From Marivirga salinae (lineage in GTDB: Bacteria > Bacteroidota > Bacteroidia > Cytophagales > Cyclobacteriaceae): a DNA stretch of 64,000 nt. Below the pieces are notes generated by a model. That model searched no databases, had not been told where the DNA came from, and was given only the letters and a program-made list of their open reading frames with translations. The stretch covers positions 3,100,001 through 3,164,000 of the forward strand of contig NZ_CP129971.1 in assembly GCF_030503855.1 (NCBI RefSeq). Reading direction: 5' to 3'. The position numbers and the translations under genes were made by a program. Below, piece by piece: positions 1 through 10,004 of the stretch (positions are counted from its first letter, which is position 1; each line of letters begins with the position of its first letter).

Positions 1-425
1 AAGGTTTTAGATATCTTATTCAAAGATCCTACTCTGTTCAATGGAAGACGTACAATCCGAGATTGTTCCGCCAATGCTTGCAATATGGATTGTCTGATCC
101 ACCATACTGCATAAGAAATGAATTTAAAACCCCTTGTTTCGTCAAATCTTTGTGCTGCTTTGATCAAACCTAAGTTTCCTTCATTAATCAAGTCTCCTAA
201 GGATAAACCTTGATTCTGGTATTGTTTGGCCACAGACACAACGAAACGCAAATTGGCTTTAGTCAATTTTTCAAGTGCAAGTTGGTCACCTTGTTTAATC
301 CGAACGGCTAAATCTACTTCTTCGTCTGGAGTCAACAAATCTACTTTACCTATCTCTTGTAAGTACTTATCGAGGGATTGACTCTCCCGATTGGTGATTT
401 GCTTGCTAATCTTGAGCTGTCTCAT
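1..425 (-). CDS. rpoD: RNA polymerase primary sigma factor RpoD/SigA (N-terminal part, cut by window edge)
   Basis: The reading frame runs from ATG at 425 off the left edge, giving about 141 residues. It starts [19 protein letters not shown] and goes straight into region 1.2 ([19 protein letters not shown]), so region 1.1 is absent, as in the short primary sigma of Bacteroidota. Region 2 follows with [20 protein letters not shown], the core-binding and -10 melting segment [15 protein letters not shown], and the start of region 3 ([11 protein letters not shown]). The protein directs housekeeping transcription from TTTG / TAnnTTTG promoters. Only the 3' end is missing, because the window stops. 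Confidence 0.96.
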   Translation of the reverse strand, partial: MRQLKISKQITNRESQSLDKYLQEIGKVDLLTPDEEVDLAVRIKQGDQLALEKLTKANLRFVVSVAKQYQNQGLSLGDLINEGNLGLIKAAQRFDETRGFKFISYAVWWIRQSILQALAEQSRIVRLPLNRVGSLNKISKT

Positions 426-528
426 TAATTATTATTAAGTTAAAATTTAAACGAACTCTTAACGTAGAGAAGGAACCAAACAGTTCCCACTCTACATCAA
501 AAATGTAAATATTTCCGTAAAAATGAAA

Positions 529-2670
529 TTATTTTTCTTCTTTTTCTGGCTTAGGCAATAAAACCTTTCTAGATAACCTAAGTTTACCAGTCTTTTTATC
601 GATATCAATCAACTTCACTTTCACCTCTTCTCCTATCTCTAAAATTCCTTCTAAATTATCAATTTTCTCATGCTTGATTTCAGAAATATGTAATAGACCA
701 TCTTTGCCTGGCATAATTTCAACGAAAGCACCATAAGGTTGAATTGCTTTCACAATTCCATCGTAAACTTCACCAACTTCCGGTTTAGCTACTATGCCTT
801 TGATCCATTTTACTGCTTGATCTAAAGAATCTTTATTTACAGCAAATACATTGATTTTACCACCTTTTTCAGTTTCTTCAATCACGACAGTAGCACCAGT
901 AGTTTTTTGAATTTCTTGAACTACTTTTCCTCCAGGTCCGATTACCGCACCGATCATTTCTCTATCGATTTCGATATTAACAACTCTCGGAGCATTTGGT
1001 TTATAATCTTCTCTAGGTGCAGCAATAGTCTTCAACATTTCATTTCTGATATGGTCACGACCTGCTTTTGCCTGGTTCAATGCTTCCATCAACAATTCAG
1101 AAGAAAGTCCGTCCACTTTGATATCCATTTGACAAGCTGTGATACCTTTCTCAGTACCTGTAACCTTGAAGTCCATGTCACCAATGTGATCTTCATCTCC
1201 TAAAATATCAGAAAGAATGGCATATTTTCCAGTTTCTGCATCAGAAATCAATCCCATTGCAATACCAGAAACTGGTGCTTTAATTGGAATACCAGCATCC
1301 ATCAATCCTAATGAGCCAGCACAAACCGTTGCCATAGAAGATGAACCATTTGATTCCAAAATATCAGAAACTACACGAATTGTGTAAGGTAATTCTTCTG
1401 GAGAAGGTAAAATTTGCTTTAATGCTCTTAAAGCTAAGTTACCATGTCCTACTTCTCTTCTTCCAGGACCTCTGTTTGGTCTTGCTTCACCAGTTGAGAA
1501 TGCAGGGAAGTTATAATGTAAAATGAATTTGTTGTATCCAGAATGAACTGCTCCATCTACCATTTGCTCGTCTAACTTAGTACCAAGCGTCACAGTAGTA
1601 ATGGATTGAGTTTCACCTCTAGTAAAAACAGCTGATCCGTGAGCAGAAGGCAAGTAATCTACTTCACTCCAAATTGGTCTGATTTCATCCAATTTTCTAC
1701 CATCAAGTCTGCTTCTTGTTTCTAAAGTGGCATTTCTAACCGCTTTCTTTTGAGTGTCTTGAAAATATTTTTTAACCAGTGAAATACTGATTTCAGAATC
1801 TTCAGGAATAGCCTCTATGTAGCTATCTTTAATTTCTTTGAAAAGTCTTCCTCTTTCTTTTTTATCCGCTAAACCTTTTGCTGCAATATCAAAATACTGC
1901 TGATAGTGTTTATCAAAAATTTCTTTTTCTAATTCAGGATTAGGCTCTTCTTCGTGATTGTACTCTCTTTTTTCAGTTTTGCCAGCATCTTTAGCTAAAT
2001 CTAACTGTGCTTGACACTGAGGCTTTATAGCTTCGTGAGCAAAATTAATTGCTTCCACCATTTCAGCTTCTGAGATTTCTCTCATTTCGCCTTCAACCAT
2101 CATGATGTTGTCAATAGTTGCAGCGATTATCATATCTATATCTGATTCAGCTAGTTGCTTAGCAGTAGGATTGGCGATAAACTCACCATTTACTCTAGCA
2201 ACTCTTACTTCAGAAATTGGGCCTTCAAAAGGAATATCTGAAGCGGTTAAAGCTGCAGAAGCTGCCAATGCGGCTAATGCATCAGGTAAATCATCTTCTC
2301 CTAATGAGAATAATTGAATAAATACTTGAGTTTCAGAATGGTAATCAGATGGGAATAATGGACGTAAAGCTCTATCCACTAATCGAGAAGTTAAAACTTC
2401 ATAATCAGAAAGTTTTCCTTCTCTTTTTAAGAAACCGCCAGGTATTTTACCTGAGGAAGCAAATTTCTCTTGGTAATCTACTGACATAGGAAGGAAATCA
2501 ACGCCTTCTTTTGCTTCTTGGTTGGAAACAACGGTAGCCAAAATCATGGTGTCACCCATTCTTACTTCAACTGATCCATCAGCTTGTTTAGCTAATTTTC
2601 CTGTTTCTATGCTTATTTCCCTTCCATCAGGTAGGTTGAATGTTTTTTTTATTGCATTTGGTATAGCCAT
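529..2670 (-). CDS. pnp: Polyribonucleotide nucleotidyltransferase (PNPase)
   Basis: Phosphorolytic 3'-5' exoribonuclease of cytoplasmic mRNA decay. The 713 residues match the family length. Order of domains: first RNase PH domain (about 10-145), helical linker, second and catalytic RNase PH domain (about 325-465), KH domain (about 565-620, with GxxG loop IGPGGKVVQ) and S1 domain (about 630-700, [20 protein letters not shown]). The C-terminus is short and lysine/glutamate rich. It lies downstream of rpsO, the classical rpsO-pnp arrangement, but a hairpin with a T-run lies in the 150 bp gap, so pnp probably depends partly on readthrough or its own promoter. rpoD follows 103 bp downstream on the same strand. 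Confidence 0.98.
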   Translation of the reverse strand: MAIPNAIKKTFNLPDGREISIETGKLAKQADGSVEVRMGDTMILATVVSNQEAKEGVDFLPMSVDYQEKFASSGKIPGGFLKREGKLSDYEVLTSRLVDRALRPLFPSDYHSETQVFIQLFSLGEDDLPDALAALAASAALTASDIPFEGPISEVRVARVNGEFIANPTAKQLAESDIDMIIAATIDNIMMVEGEMREISEAEMVEAINFAHEAIKPQCQAQLDLAKDAGKTEKREYNHEEEPNPELEKEIFDKHYQQYFDIAAKGLADKKERGRLFKEIKDSYIEAIPEDSEISISLVKKYFQDTQKKAVRNATLETRSRLDGRKLDEIRPIWSEVDYLPSAHGSAVFTRGETQSITTVTLGTKLDEQMVDGAVHSGYNKFILHYNFPAFSTGEARPNRGPGRREVGHGNLALRALKQILPSPEELPYTIRVVSDILESNGSSSMATVCAGSLGLMDAGIPIKAPVSGIAMGLISDAETGKYAILSDILGDEDHIGDMDFKVTGTEKGITACQMDIKVDGLSSELLMEALNQAKAGRDHIRNEMLKTIAAPREDYKPNAPRVVNIEIDREMIGAVIGPGGKVVQEIQKTTGATVVIEETEKGGKINVFAVNKDSLDQAVKWIKGIVAKPEVGEVYDGIVKAIQPYGAFVEIMPGKDGLLHISEIKHEKIDNLEGILEIGEEVKVKLIDIDKKTGKLRLSRKVLLPKPEKEEK

Positions 2671-2775
2671 AAATAATAGTTTTTTTACTGTTTTCTCGTC
2701 TTGTTGTTAATTTTCCGCATTTGCTATACACGTCCTATAAAAGATGTGGTATTCGTAATGAGGTGTTAATAATGG

Positions 2776-2805
2776 AAAAAGGGAACCCATAAGATTCCCT
2801 TTTTT
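2776..2805 (-). terminator. Rho-independent terminator after rpsO
   Basis: The inverted repeat AAAAAGGGAA / TTCCCTTTTT encloses a short loop (about 2786-2794). On the minus strand it ends in a T-run. It sits 16 bp after the rpsO stop and before pnp, so it may attenuate rather than fully stop transcription. The A/T flanks are symmetrical, so it could work in both directions. Confidence 0.8.
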
Positions 2806-2820
2806 TTAATGAAAAGTAAT

Positions 2821-3096
2821 TTATTTTCTTAAATTCAATTCAGCGATAATTGCTCTGTATCTTTCAATTTCGTTATCATGAAGATAATCTAATAATCTTC
2901 TTCTTTTACCTACAAGTTTTAAAAGACCATTTCTTGATGAGTGATCTTTCTTGTTAACTTTTAAATGCTGCGTCAAATGACTGATTCGGTAGGTGAAAAG
3001 CGCAATTTGAGATTCTGCTGAACCTGTGTCATTATCTGCTTTTGACCGACCATGATTTTTGAACAGCTCTTTTTTCTTTTCTGTGTCTAAATACAT
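2821..3096 (-). CDS. rpsO: 30S ribosomal protein S15
   Basis: The 91-residue protein has the S15 signature: [20 protein letters not shown], then [19 protein letters not shown] and [20 protein letters not shown]15 binds the central domain of 16S rRNA early in small-subunit assembly. The ATG at 3096 is preceded by an A/T-rich leader without a Shine-Dalgarno sequence. A good Bacteroidota promoter lies just upstream (3128-3159) and a terminator just downstream (2776-2805). Confidence 0.98.
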   Translation of the reverse strand: MYLDTEKKKELFKNHGRSKADNDTGSAESQIALFTYRISHLTQHLKVNKKDHSSRNGLLKLVGKRRRLLDYLHDNEIERYRAIIAELNLRK

Positions 3097-3127
3097 AGTT
3101 AGCGTTTATTAAATATTTTTAAAGGCG

Positions 3128-3159
3128 CAAATATACGTATATTTTTTTGTGATCAAAAA
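3128..3159 (-). promoter_or_regulatory. Bacteroidota-type promoter for rpsO(-pnp)
   Basis: On the minus strand there is a -33 box TTTTTG (3154-3159) and a perfect -7 box TATATTTG (3128-3135), separated by 18 bp. This fits the TTTG / TAnnTTTG consensus of Bacteroidota primary sigma. Transcription would begin near 3120, about 25 bp before the rpsO ATG, and just after the upstream permease gene stops at 3166. Confidence 0.8.
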
Positions 3160-3165
3160 GTCTGT

Positions 3166-4800
3166 TTATTTTTCCTTCTTAAAAAACTTGAAAACCTTGG
3201 CAATTTTAACTGCATAATAATCGGTTTCAAATAATCTAGAATCATTTCTAGCTTGTCTTAAGAAGAATAATCCAAAAGGAAGTAATATGAAATTTGAAGC
3301 CCAAACTGCCCAGAAATTACTAATATCACCAGCTCTACCCAATTTTATGCCTGTTGTATTAATAACATAGGAAACAATGAAGAATAGGATTGAAACTATA
3401 ACAGGAAAACCTAAACCTCCTTTTTTGATGATAGCTCCCAATGGTGCACCTATTAAAAACATCACAATACATGCAACTGCTTGTGATAATTTTGAATTAG
3501 CTTCAATCGCGTATACATTAATTTCAAATTCACGATTATCGATTCTTCTGTTTTCTCCTTTTAATCTATTTTTAGCGAACCTGGGTTTGTCCACTATATT
3601 AGTTGACATGCCATTATTTTTTTTATTAAAAGCACTATCAACTTTATCAATTAATTCTTGATCATATGAAGCTATTCCATGAACATTAAACTTCTTTGGT
3701 GTTTTACTTAATTTAAGTTTATCCTTGATTTTTAATGAATCGTTAATTATACCTTTATCTTTTTTGCTATCAAGCGCCTCAATCCTTTCACTGGAAAGTA
3801 TTTGATTTTTCTTTTTCAATGAATCTGGCCCTGAAACATCGGTAGTATCTGCTTTCATTTTTTCCCAGTATACTACTGATGGTGGTTTAATATCTTCAAC
3901 ATCATTCATGTGTTGAGTGAAGAATCTGGATGTGTATTGATAAATTGTTTTTTTAGAATCGATTATATCATTCCGCATTGAATCAACATCATAACGCAAT
4001 TCATTTTCATTTTTCATTAATCTGTTAGAGGAGAACAGCTCTTTATCTGTACGCTCCATTTCAAAAGAAGCTAAGCTAAATACAACCTTATTATGTTGAA
4101 ATACATTCCTTACATAATTGGCAGGTTTATTAGGCTTATTCGCATCTTCTTCCGTATAACTTTTCCCATCAAAAAGCTCCATTACAAGATATTTATCTCC
4201 CAAAATGGTATACATCAAAGCGGAATCGGCAAGTATAATTTCAGTATTTCCTTTTCGATCAGAATGGTTATAAATAATGAGATCGCCTAAAGATTTATCA
4301 TCATCATATTTTTTATTAGCCTTAATGCTGTATCCAGGAATACCTCCATAAAATGCACCTTCCTTAATATCTATTGAAGGTTTTTTCTGTTTGATATCAT
4401 AAAGTAAACTATAGGCTTCTAGATTAGCTTTTGGCACAATAAAATTATTGGAATAATAAACCAGAGCACTTAAAAGCACCACAAAAATAAATAATGGCCT
4501 CAGAACTCTTACAAGCGAAATACCTGCACTTTTGATAGCAGTTAATTCGAAATGCTCACCTAAGTTTCCGAATGTCATAAGAGATGAAAGCAATACAGCC
4601 AAAGGAAAGGCAATAGGTGTCATATTTATACTGAAATATGCAATTAATTCCGCAAATACTGTAAAACCTAAATCCTTGCCCACAAAATCATCAAAATACT
4701 TGAGCATGTATTGCGTCAATAGTATAAAAACTACCACAAAAAACGTGATAAGAAAGGGGCCAATAAATGATCTTAGGATTAATTTGTCTATTTTCTTCAT
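3166..4800 (-). CDS. LptF/LptG family permease (YjgP/YjgQ)
   Basis: Inner-membrane permease of the lipopolysaccharide export ABC transporter. N-terminal membrane segments (about 13-35, 53-75, 100-120) include the motif KKIDKLILRSFIGPFLITFF. A large periplasmic region (about 125-420) follows, rich in charged residues and longer than in proteobacteria. The C-terminal segments (about 435-525) carry VACIVMFLIGAPLGAIIKKG, typical of the family. At 544 residues it is longer than E. coli LptF/LptG (about 360), because of the charged insertion at about 250-420. No second permease or LptB lies nearby. Whether it is the F or G paralogue cannot be said from the sequence. Confidence 0.9.
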   Translation of the reverse strand: MKKIDKLILRSFIGPFLITFFVVVFILLTQYMLKYFDDFVGKDLGFTVFAELIAYFSINMTPIAFPLAVLLSSLMTFGNLGEHFELTAIKSAGISLVRVLRPLFIFVVLLSALVYYSNNFIVPKANLEAYSLLYDIKQKKPSIDIKEGAFYGGIPGYSIKANKKYDDDKSLGDLIIYNHSDRKGNTEIILADSALMYTILGDKYLVMELFDGKSYTEEDANKPNKPANYVRNVFQHNKVVFSLASFEMERTDKELFSSNRLMKNENELRYDVDSMRNDIIDSKKTIYQYTSRFFTQHMNDVEDIKPPSVVYWEKMKADTTDVSGPDSLKKKNQILSSERIEALDSKKDKGIINDSLKIKDKLKLSKTPKKFNVHGIASYDQELIDKVDSAFNKKNNGMSTNIVDKPRFAKNRLKGENRRIDNREFEINVYAIEANSKLSQAVACIVMFLIGAPLGAIIKKGGLGFPVIVSILFFIVSYVINTTGIKLGRAGDISNFWAVWASNFILLPFGLFFLRQARNDSRLFETDYYAVKIAKVFKFFKKEK

Positions 4801-4909
4801 TCAAAAACTACTGAATTGAAATGCTAAAATTATTTCTATTAAAAATCTAAACTGCAAAGAAACAAGAATTATGCTAAAGATTTAAAAATAGCAGTAAATG
4901 AATTAAAAT

Positions 4910-5905
4910 TTACTTTAATACTGATGATTTAATAAAGGCCCAACTGCTATCTCTCACCCCTACCCAATCCTTTGAGCGTAAATCAGAGGCTATAACATGA
5001 TTTCCTGTTTTCGGAAATGCTAATGCTTTTTTATTTTCTGTGGCCAATTGCTCAAACATTTCTTTCATAGCTGGGACTGAAACAACATCATCCTGATTTT
5101 CTTCATCTTTATAATAATATGCCATAAAAACCGGACACTTTACTGTATTAAAAACTTCTGGCTTCATACTTTCATTTATCATGCTAAAAAGAGAAAAATA
5201 TGCATCTAAGTGATAATCTTCAGACCAGTAGGCCGCAACTGAATCAGGTCTATTTTCATGGTTTATATCTCCTCCCATCACTAATTTTGTTAAAGATTCT
5301 CCCCATGGGCCTAAAACTAATTTCTCTGTGGATGGATCTTTCAATGCAATGTATGGTGAATATAAAATTAAGGCTTCTACTAATTGAGGGAACTGGGCTG
5401 CCAGCCATATAGCTTGTGCCGCACCAGTAGAAGTGCCTATTATAATAATTTTGTCACCTAATTGCTGCCCAATAGCAAAAGCCTCCATCGCAGACAACAT
5501 ATAAGAATTTGCCGTTAAACCTTTAAAAGCCTCTTGCGATGATAAACCATGACCTTTTTGACGTGCTAAAAATAAGTTAGCTTCTAAACTATCTGCTAAA
5601 TTTCTATGTACAGGATGTCCCTCTTGATGACTTGCTCCAAAACCGTGCAAATAAACAACAGCATATTTAGTTGGACTAAATTTTTCGCCATTCCAAATTA
5701 TTTGGGCCTGATTATTTGGTTTAATATCACTAAACTCATTTTCATTTTCGTTAACCCAACTTTCTATTGTTAGAATATCAGCAGGGATCTCCGGTAAAGT
5801 GTTTGAGAAAATGGGAGTATCGATCTTAGGCCCTAAAAGATAGGTTACAACTAAACCAACAATAATAATCAATAATCCAAATACTATCTTTTTAAAAACT
5901 TTCAT
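4910..5905 (-). CDS. Alpha/beta hydrolase, membrane-anchored or secreted
   Basis: The 331-residue protein starts with a hydrophobic segment (about 7-25, VFGLLIIIVGLVVTYLLG) that works as signal or anchor. The alpha/beta-hydrolase core has the oxyanion-loop motif YLHGFGAS, the nucleophile elbow GTSTG (serine in the centre), an acidic segment DEENQDDVV and the histidine TGNHVI near the end, so the triad looks complete. The substrate is unknown; it resembles carboxylesterases and monoacylglycerol-lipase-like proteins. It ends an apparent marR-doxX-hydrolase run, 9 bp after the DoxX-like gene. Confidence 0.8.
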   Translation of the reverse strand: MKVFKKIVFGLLIIIVGLVVTYLLGPKIDTPIFSNTLPEIPADILTIESWVNENENEFSDIKPNNQAQIIWNGEKFSPTKYAVVYLHGFGASHQEGHPVHRNLADSLEANLFLARQKGHGLSSQEAFKGLTANSYMLSAMEAFAIGQQLGDKIIIIGTSTGAAQAIWLAAQFPQLVEALILYSPYIALKDPSTEKLVLGPWGESLTKLVMGGDINHENRPDSVAAYWSEDYHLDAYFSLFSMINESMKPEVFNTVKCPVFMAYYYKDEENQDDVVSVPAMKEMFEQLATENKKALAFPKTGNHVIASDLRSKDWVGVRDSSWAFIKSSVLK

Positions 5906-5914
5906 GAATTGTGC

Positions 5915-6286
5915 TTAGTTACTTTTAAAATAATCACCTAAAATTAATGCTCCACCAGCTATTGCAATGTCTTTTAAAAAGGAACTAGCAGCCAATTGAT
6001 CTCCTTCTAAAGCTAAAGGGAAATGCACAAAAAATGCAAATACCAAAAGCATCAGGGCAAGAAGATTTGAAGTTAACTGTACTTGTTTTTTAATTATAAT
6101 ACTTAATCCTGCAGCTATTAAAGCTGCACCTGTTAGGTAAACCCAGAAAGTTTGACCTGGAATAAAAGAGGGTACCACATTTTGTAAAGTTCTTGTATTT
6201 ACAAAATGAAATACCCCAAATATTACCATAGGAATAGCAAAAAGAAATCTTCCGATATTGACTATTAGGCTCATTTTAATTTTCAT
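5915..6286 (-). CDS. DoxX-like four-helix membrane protein
   Basis: Small 123-residue integral membrane protein with four hydrophobic segments (about 7-30, 46-65, 72-92, 98-117). The pattern GRFLFAIPMVIFGVFHF at the start and the small-residue-rich last helices fit the DoxX/DoxD-like superfamily. Its function is not known. It follows marR after 28 bp and precedes the hydrolase by 9 bp, so all three are probably co-transcribed and may be under the MarR regulator. Confidence 0.75.
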   Translation of the reverse strand: MKIKMSLIVNIGRFLFAIPMVIFGVFHFVNTRTLQNVVPSFIPGQTFWVYLTGAALIAAGLSIIIKKQVQLTSNLLALMLLVFAFFVHFPLALEGDQLAASSFLKDIAIAGGALILGDYFKSN

Positions 6287-6314
6287 TGATTAAAACAACC
6301 CAATATAAAAAAAA

Positions 6315-6764
6315 TTATCCTCTTATTTTATCCAATGCTTGATTAACTGCTGCTGCATCTTCTTCTGTTAATACCATTTCCTCATTATGGAAGCTTAACA
6401 ATTCCGGCTCAATTTCTTTCAATAATTTTTGTCCAGAAGTAGTAATCACTACATCAACTTGCCTTCTATCATACATGCAGGTTGAACGTTCTGCCCATCC
6501 TTTTTCTACCAGTTTATCAACCAATCGTGAAGCATTGGACATTTTATCTAACATTCTTTCCTGAATTGAGGAGACTGTTAATGGGTCAGGAAATTTCCCT
6601 CTTAAAATTCTTAAAACATTATACTGAGGCGAAGTTAATTTATGCTTTTTGAAAATTTTGTGTTGAACTGAGCCAATCCAATTAGCAGTATAGATAACAT
6701 TCAAAATAGCTTTTTGTCTTTCAGTTTCAAATTTTGACTGCTTAATTTCTTCTTCTAATTTCAT
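6315..6764 (-). CDS. MarR-family transcriptional regulator
   Basis: The 149-residue protein has the winged helix-turn-helix of MarR: KHKLTSPQYNVLRILRG (helix 2-3), VSSIQERMLDKMSNASRLVD (recognition region) and LVEKGWAERSTCMYDRRQVD (wing with the conserved DRR). A dimer would bind an inverted repeat. A 12-bp inverted repeat lies 65 bp upstream of its start (6829-6865), so autoregulation is plausible. It leads the marR-doxX-hydrolase cluster. A single cysteine (STCMYDRR) in the wing could sense oxidation; that is speculation. Confidence 0.92.
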   Translation of the reverse strand: MKLEEEIKQSKFETERQKAILNVIYTANWIGSVQHKIFKKHKLTSPQYNVLRILRGKFPDPLTVSSIQERMLDKMSNASRLVDKLVEKGWAERSTCMYDRRQVDVVITTSGQKLLKEIEPELLSFHNEEMVLTEEDAAAVNQALDKIRG

Positions 6765-6828
6765 TTTATTTGTATTTTATATCAGGTTGTATTAACTAAA
6801 ATTTACTTTCATGTGTATTGTCACTACA

Positions 6829-6865
6829 TTAAACACGAAAGTATGCTTTTTGTTTCCGTGTTTAA
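6829..6865. promoter_or_regulatory. Inverted repeat upstream of marR (candidate operator)
   Basis: The arms TTAAACACGAAA (6829-6840) and TTTCCGTGTTTAA (6853-6865) are complementary apart from one extra C, with a 12-bp spacer. It lies between the PIG-L gene stop (6918) and the marR start (6764), both on the minus strand. No T-run follows, so it is a poor terminator and a better candidate for a MarR-type operator. Confidence 0.5.
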
Positions 6866-6917
6866 ACATTTAATCGACCAACCATTGAATATTTTTGATA
6901 AACGCACTAAAATTAAT

Positions 6918-9407
6918 TTATGGAGTGGATTTATTAGCTAATAAATTAGCTAATAAACGATAGGCACCAGGAACACCAGCTGGTAATTCTCTGAAAAAAC
7001 TTAAACCTGTATAAACAAATTTTCCTTTGCCGTAATCAGCTATTAATAATGCTCCCCTTTTAGTGCTTTCGCCAGGATCATTACCAGCTAAAATTGGTAC
7101 ATAATTACTATTCCAATTATCAGGAAAATAGAGTCCTCTTTCTTGTACCCATCCTTCAAAATCTTTAGAAGTAATTTCATTTGGGTAATTCAAAGATAAA
7201 TGATCAGGGTTTATAAATTCCAAAGAAGCTTCTTCAACAGTTATTCTGTCTCTAGACAAGTTTAAAGGATAAGGCCAAAAATCTGTATCAGGCAAGCTAT
7301 AGGTAGTATTATACTGAACCATATAAACACCACCTGAATTCATATATTCATTCATCTTTCCATAGTGTATTTGCAACGAAGCATTAACATTATAAGCTCT
7401 TATTCCTGCTATTATGGCATCATATTTTTTCAGTTCATCTACACTAATATTTTCAATATCAATAAAATCAACTTGATATCCCATCGCTAACAAAGCTTCA
7501 TCTACTGCATCTCCTGCTCCTTCTATATAACCAATTTTTTCTCCTTTAATTTTCACATCCGCTAAAACTAACTGTTGTTGGGCATTTCTTATAATAATTT
7601 GATTTGGGATATGATCATATTGTATTTCTTGAACACTTTTATCAATTGATTTTCCATCAATTTTCACAAATGCGTTGAGATCGAATTTCCCTTCCTTATC
7701 TCCTGATTTAATTTTAATTTTAAAATCTTTGGTTGAGTTTCTCACTAAATTTTCAAAAGTCAAATCATTTTGTGGTGTTTCTGCAGTCCAAGCAGACGGC
7801 AACTTTAATTCCAATACCCCTGAAACATTATCTTTCAAGGCCTTAATTTTAATAGAAATTTCCTTTTCCTGATTTTTAGTAGTGAAAATTGAAACCTCTT
7901 CGGCAAATTCAATTGAAAGCGGTGGTATTATATAGAAAGGCTGAATAATCTCTCCATTAATTCTATCAGAGGATTTATACTTTAATGGAGTTTGAAATGA
8001 TAAATTATTGCCATTAATATTTAATGTAACCTCTGCCTTAATAGCTGCTTGATTTTCTGCTTTGCCTATTAATTTTTGATTATCCACTTTATAAAGTCCG
8101 TTGGCTGATGGATCATTTAACCAATATGGATTAGAATACGGGAAATCATTGGGGATATTGACTGAAAAGCTTTCTAATTTTACTTGATTATTATCTAAAT
8201 CTCCTGACACAGATAACTCTTCATTAGTAGGCAATATCTTTGTTGAAATAAGCTGAATATCAGCATTAGATCGGTTTACTAATTCCAAGTCGATGCTTAT
8301 TTCATCTCCAGGAGAAGCGTATGGATTATCATGGTAAAGTAAATGATAAAAGCCTGAGCATTTAAGAATTAATTGTTCGATTGCTTTAAGTTTATCTTTT
8401 TTAATTGCAGAATCATCCAATTTTTCAATAAGATTCTTAACTACAAAAAGCTGATCAATTGAGGCTTCTGGATTGCTTAATTTAAAATTTCTGATTAATT
8501 GCTCTATTGCTTTTTGTATGGCTTTTCCATTTTTGAAATTGTTCCAAGAATGATCTACTCCAGCAAATAAATCCTTTTCATTTTCAGGTCCCTCCCAATA
8601 TTCAAAATATTCAATCTCATCTCCTCTACTTCCAGCGGTACCAAAAGCTTGTGATTTATGTCTACTCCTACTTAAAGCTGCCATTTCCGTATAAGAAATT
8701 CCCAATAATGGAGAGAAACCACCAGCGTTTTCAGTAATATATTGCGACTTATCAAAATCTTCATTTCTTCTAAAAAACCATGAAGATGTATTCCAATAAA
8801 TTTTCTTAGGTTGCCAGGTGTTGGTCAATTCTAATTGCTCCGGAAATGCATTTTTATCTCCCGACATATTAAAAGCCTCATGGGCTAAAATTGCAGAAGC
8901 AGTATGATGTCCATGCGTAATTCCAGGAGTTTTATTGAATCTTGTTACAATAATATCAGGTTGAAAATTTCGTATGGTCCAAACCACATCCGAAAGCACT
9001 TCATCTTTGCCCCATTTATTAAAAGTTTCATCAGGGTTTTTAGAATAACCAAAGTCGTTAGCGCGAGTGAAAAATTGCTTCCCTCCATCTATTTCTCTCG
9101 CTGCCAATAATTCCTGGGTTCTTATTAGCCCCAGTCCTTCCCTTAATTCAGGACCAATTACGTTTTGGCCTCCATCTCCTCTAGTTAAAGAAAGATAAGC
9201 GGCATCAAATTTTTTGCCATTTTCAACATATGCTATAAATCGAGTGTTTTCATCATCTGGATGCGCAGCCAAATATAAAACACGAGTCGTATTTTTTAAT
9301 TTTTGCATTTGATGCAAAATTTTAGAAGCTGGGACAGGCTCCTTTACTTGAGCATTTGAGAATGAAACAAAAGAAATGGTTATTAAAATCGATAATATAT
9401 ATCTCAT
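6918..9407 (-). CDS. Secreted PIG-L (LmbE-like) deacetylase with C-terminal GATase-like domain
   Basis: The 829-residue protein has a signal peptide (MRYILSILITISFVSFSNAQ). The PIG-L/LmbE deacetylase domain occupies about 35-250. It carries the zinc motif AAHPDDEN, the segment LTRGDGGQN and the second metal motif THGHHTAS. The middle (about 340-600) looks like beta-sandwich sheets. The last 200 residues (IEGAGDAVDEALLAMGYQVD, YDAIIAGIRAYN, GKGKFVYTGLSFF) resemble a class-I glutamine-amidotransferase-like fold without an obvious catalytic triad. The substrate is probably an extracellular N-acetylated sugar or glycoconjugate (inference). Similar multi-domain PIG-L proteins are common in Cytophagales. 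Confidence 0.85.
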   Translation of the reverse strand: MRYILSILITISFVSFSNAQVKEPVPASKILHQMQKLKNTTRVLYLAAHPDDENTRFIAYVENGKKFDAAYLSLTRGDGGQNVIGPELREGLGLIRTQELLAAREIDGGKQFFTRANDFGYSKNPDETFNKWGKDEVLSDVVWTIRNFQPDIIVTRFNKTPGITHGHHTASAILAHEAFNMSGDKNAFPEQLELTNTWQPKKIYWNTSSWFFRRNEDFDKSQYITENAGGFSPLLGISYTEMAALSRSRHKSQAFGTAGSRGDEIEYFEYWEGPENEKDLFAGVDHSWNNFKNGKAIQKAIEQLIRNFKLSNPEASIDQLFVVKNLIEKLDDSAIKKDKLKAIEQLILKCSGFYHLLYHDNPYASPGDEISIDLELVNRSNADIQLISTKILPTNEELSVSGDLDNNQVKLESFSVNIPNDFPYSNPYWLNDPSANGLYKVDNQKLIGKAENQAAIKAEVTLNINGNNLSFQTPLKYKSSDRINGEIIQPFYIIPPLSIEFAEEVSIFTTKNQEKEISIKIKALKDNVSGVLELKLPSAWTAETPQNDLTFENLVRNSTKDFKIKIKSGDKEGKFDLNAFVKIDGKSIDKSVQEIQYDHIPNQIIIRNAQQQLVLADVKIKGEKIGYIEGAGDAVDEALLAMGYQVDFIDIENISVDELKKYDAIIAGIRAYNVNASLQIHYGKMNEYMNSGGVYMVQYNTTYSLPDTDFWPYPLNLSRDRITVEEASLEFINPDHLSLNYPNEITSKDFEGWVQERGLYFPDNWNSNYVPILAGNDPGESTKRGALLIADYGKGKFVYTGLSFFRELPAGVPGAYRLLANLLANKSTP

Positions 9408-9466
9408 TATGGTAAAATTTTAGGTCGATTTAAGTAAAATTCTATCCCTGAACAAACGATTATCGT

Positions 9467-9859
9467 TCAGCGGCTTTTTTCTGATTTAAATGCAGCAATA
9501 GCAATTGAAAGCAAGGGAAATAACCAAACCAAATCATTCATTAATAAATGGAACATAAATTTTTTGGTAAACTGGGACTCCATGATTAATGAATAGACTG
9601 CAATGCCTCCTATTAGTTTTGCGATAAAAGATAGTAAAATAAACCATCTAAACTTAAGTGGTTTTAAAAAACCCATAAAAAGAAAAACAGCCACTACGAG
9701 AATCCCAATTGCTTGGTAAAAAACCCATTCATTCTCACTCTGAGCACCTTCTGTCATCCATTTTATGTAACTGTTTGGGCTCCAAAAAAGAAAAACCGAC
9801 CAGGCAACATTATATACTGAGGCAATTAATAAAACACCTCGCATCCAAGCTTGTATCAT
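9467..9859 (-). CDS. Small four-helix membrane protein of unknown function
   Basis: The 130-residue protein has four hydrophobic stretches (about 8-27, 46-65, 71-91, 105-124). I do not recognise a family. Short motifs are SVYNVAWSVFLFWSPNSYIKW and LLMNDLVWLFPLL. The ATG at 9859 is clear. Its stop codon lies inside a small inverted repeat, CTGAAC / GTTCAG (9448-9470), which could end transcription although no T-run follows. It is 59 bp before the PIG-L gene and may be transcribed with it. Confidence 0.6.
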   Translation of the reverse strand: MIQAWMRGVLLIASVYNVAWSVFLFWSPNSYIKWMTEGAQSENEWVFYQAIGILVVAVFLFMGFLKPLKFRWFILLSFIAKLIGGIAVYSLIMESQFTKKFMFHLLMNDLVWLFPLLSIAIAAFKSEKSR

Positions 9860-10004
9860 ACTTTATAGTTAAAATATCAAAAATAATATTTGTAGATAGG
9901 ATTTCCTATTTTATTCTATCTAATGGTATTGTAAAATATTGCAATCATCTTTGCAGGATAATTATAAAGGCTAAACTTATAGTTAACTAAAGAGTTAAAA
10001 AAGT

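Noticed and set aside
9448..9470. Inverted repeat CTGAAC / GTTCAG as a terminator
   Set aside because: Only 6 bp, no T-run, and the stop codon is inside the stem.
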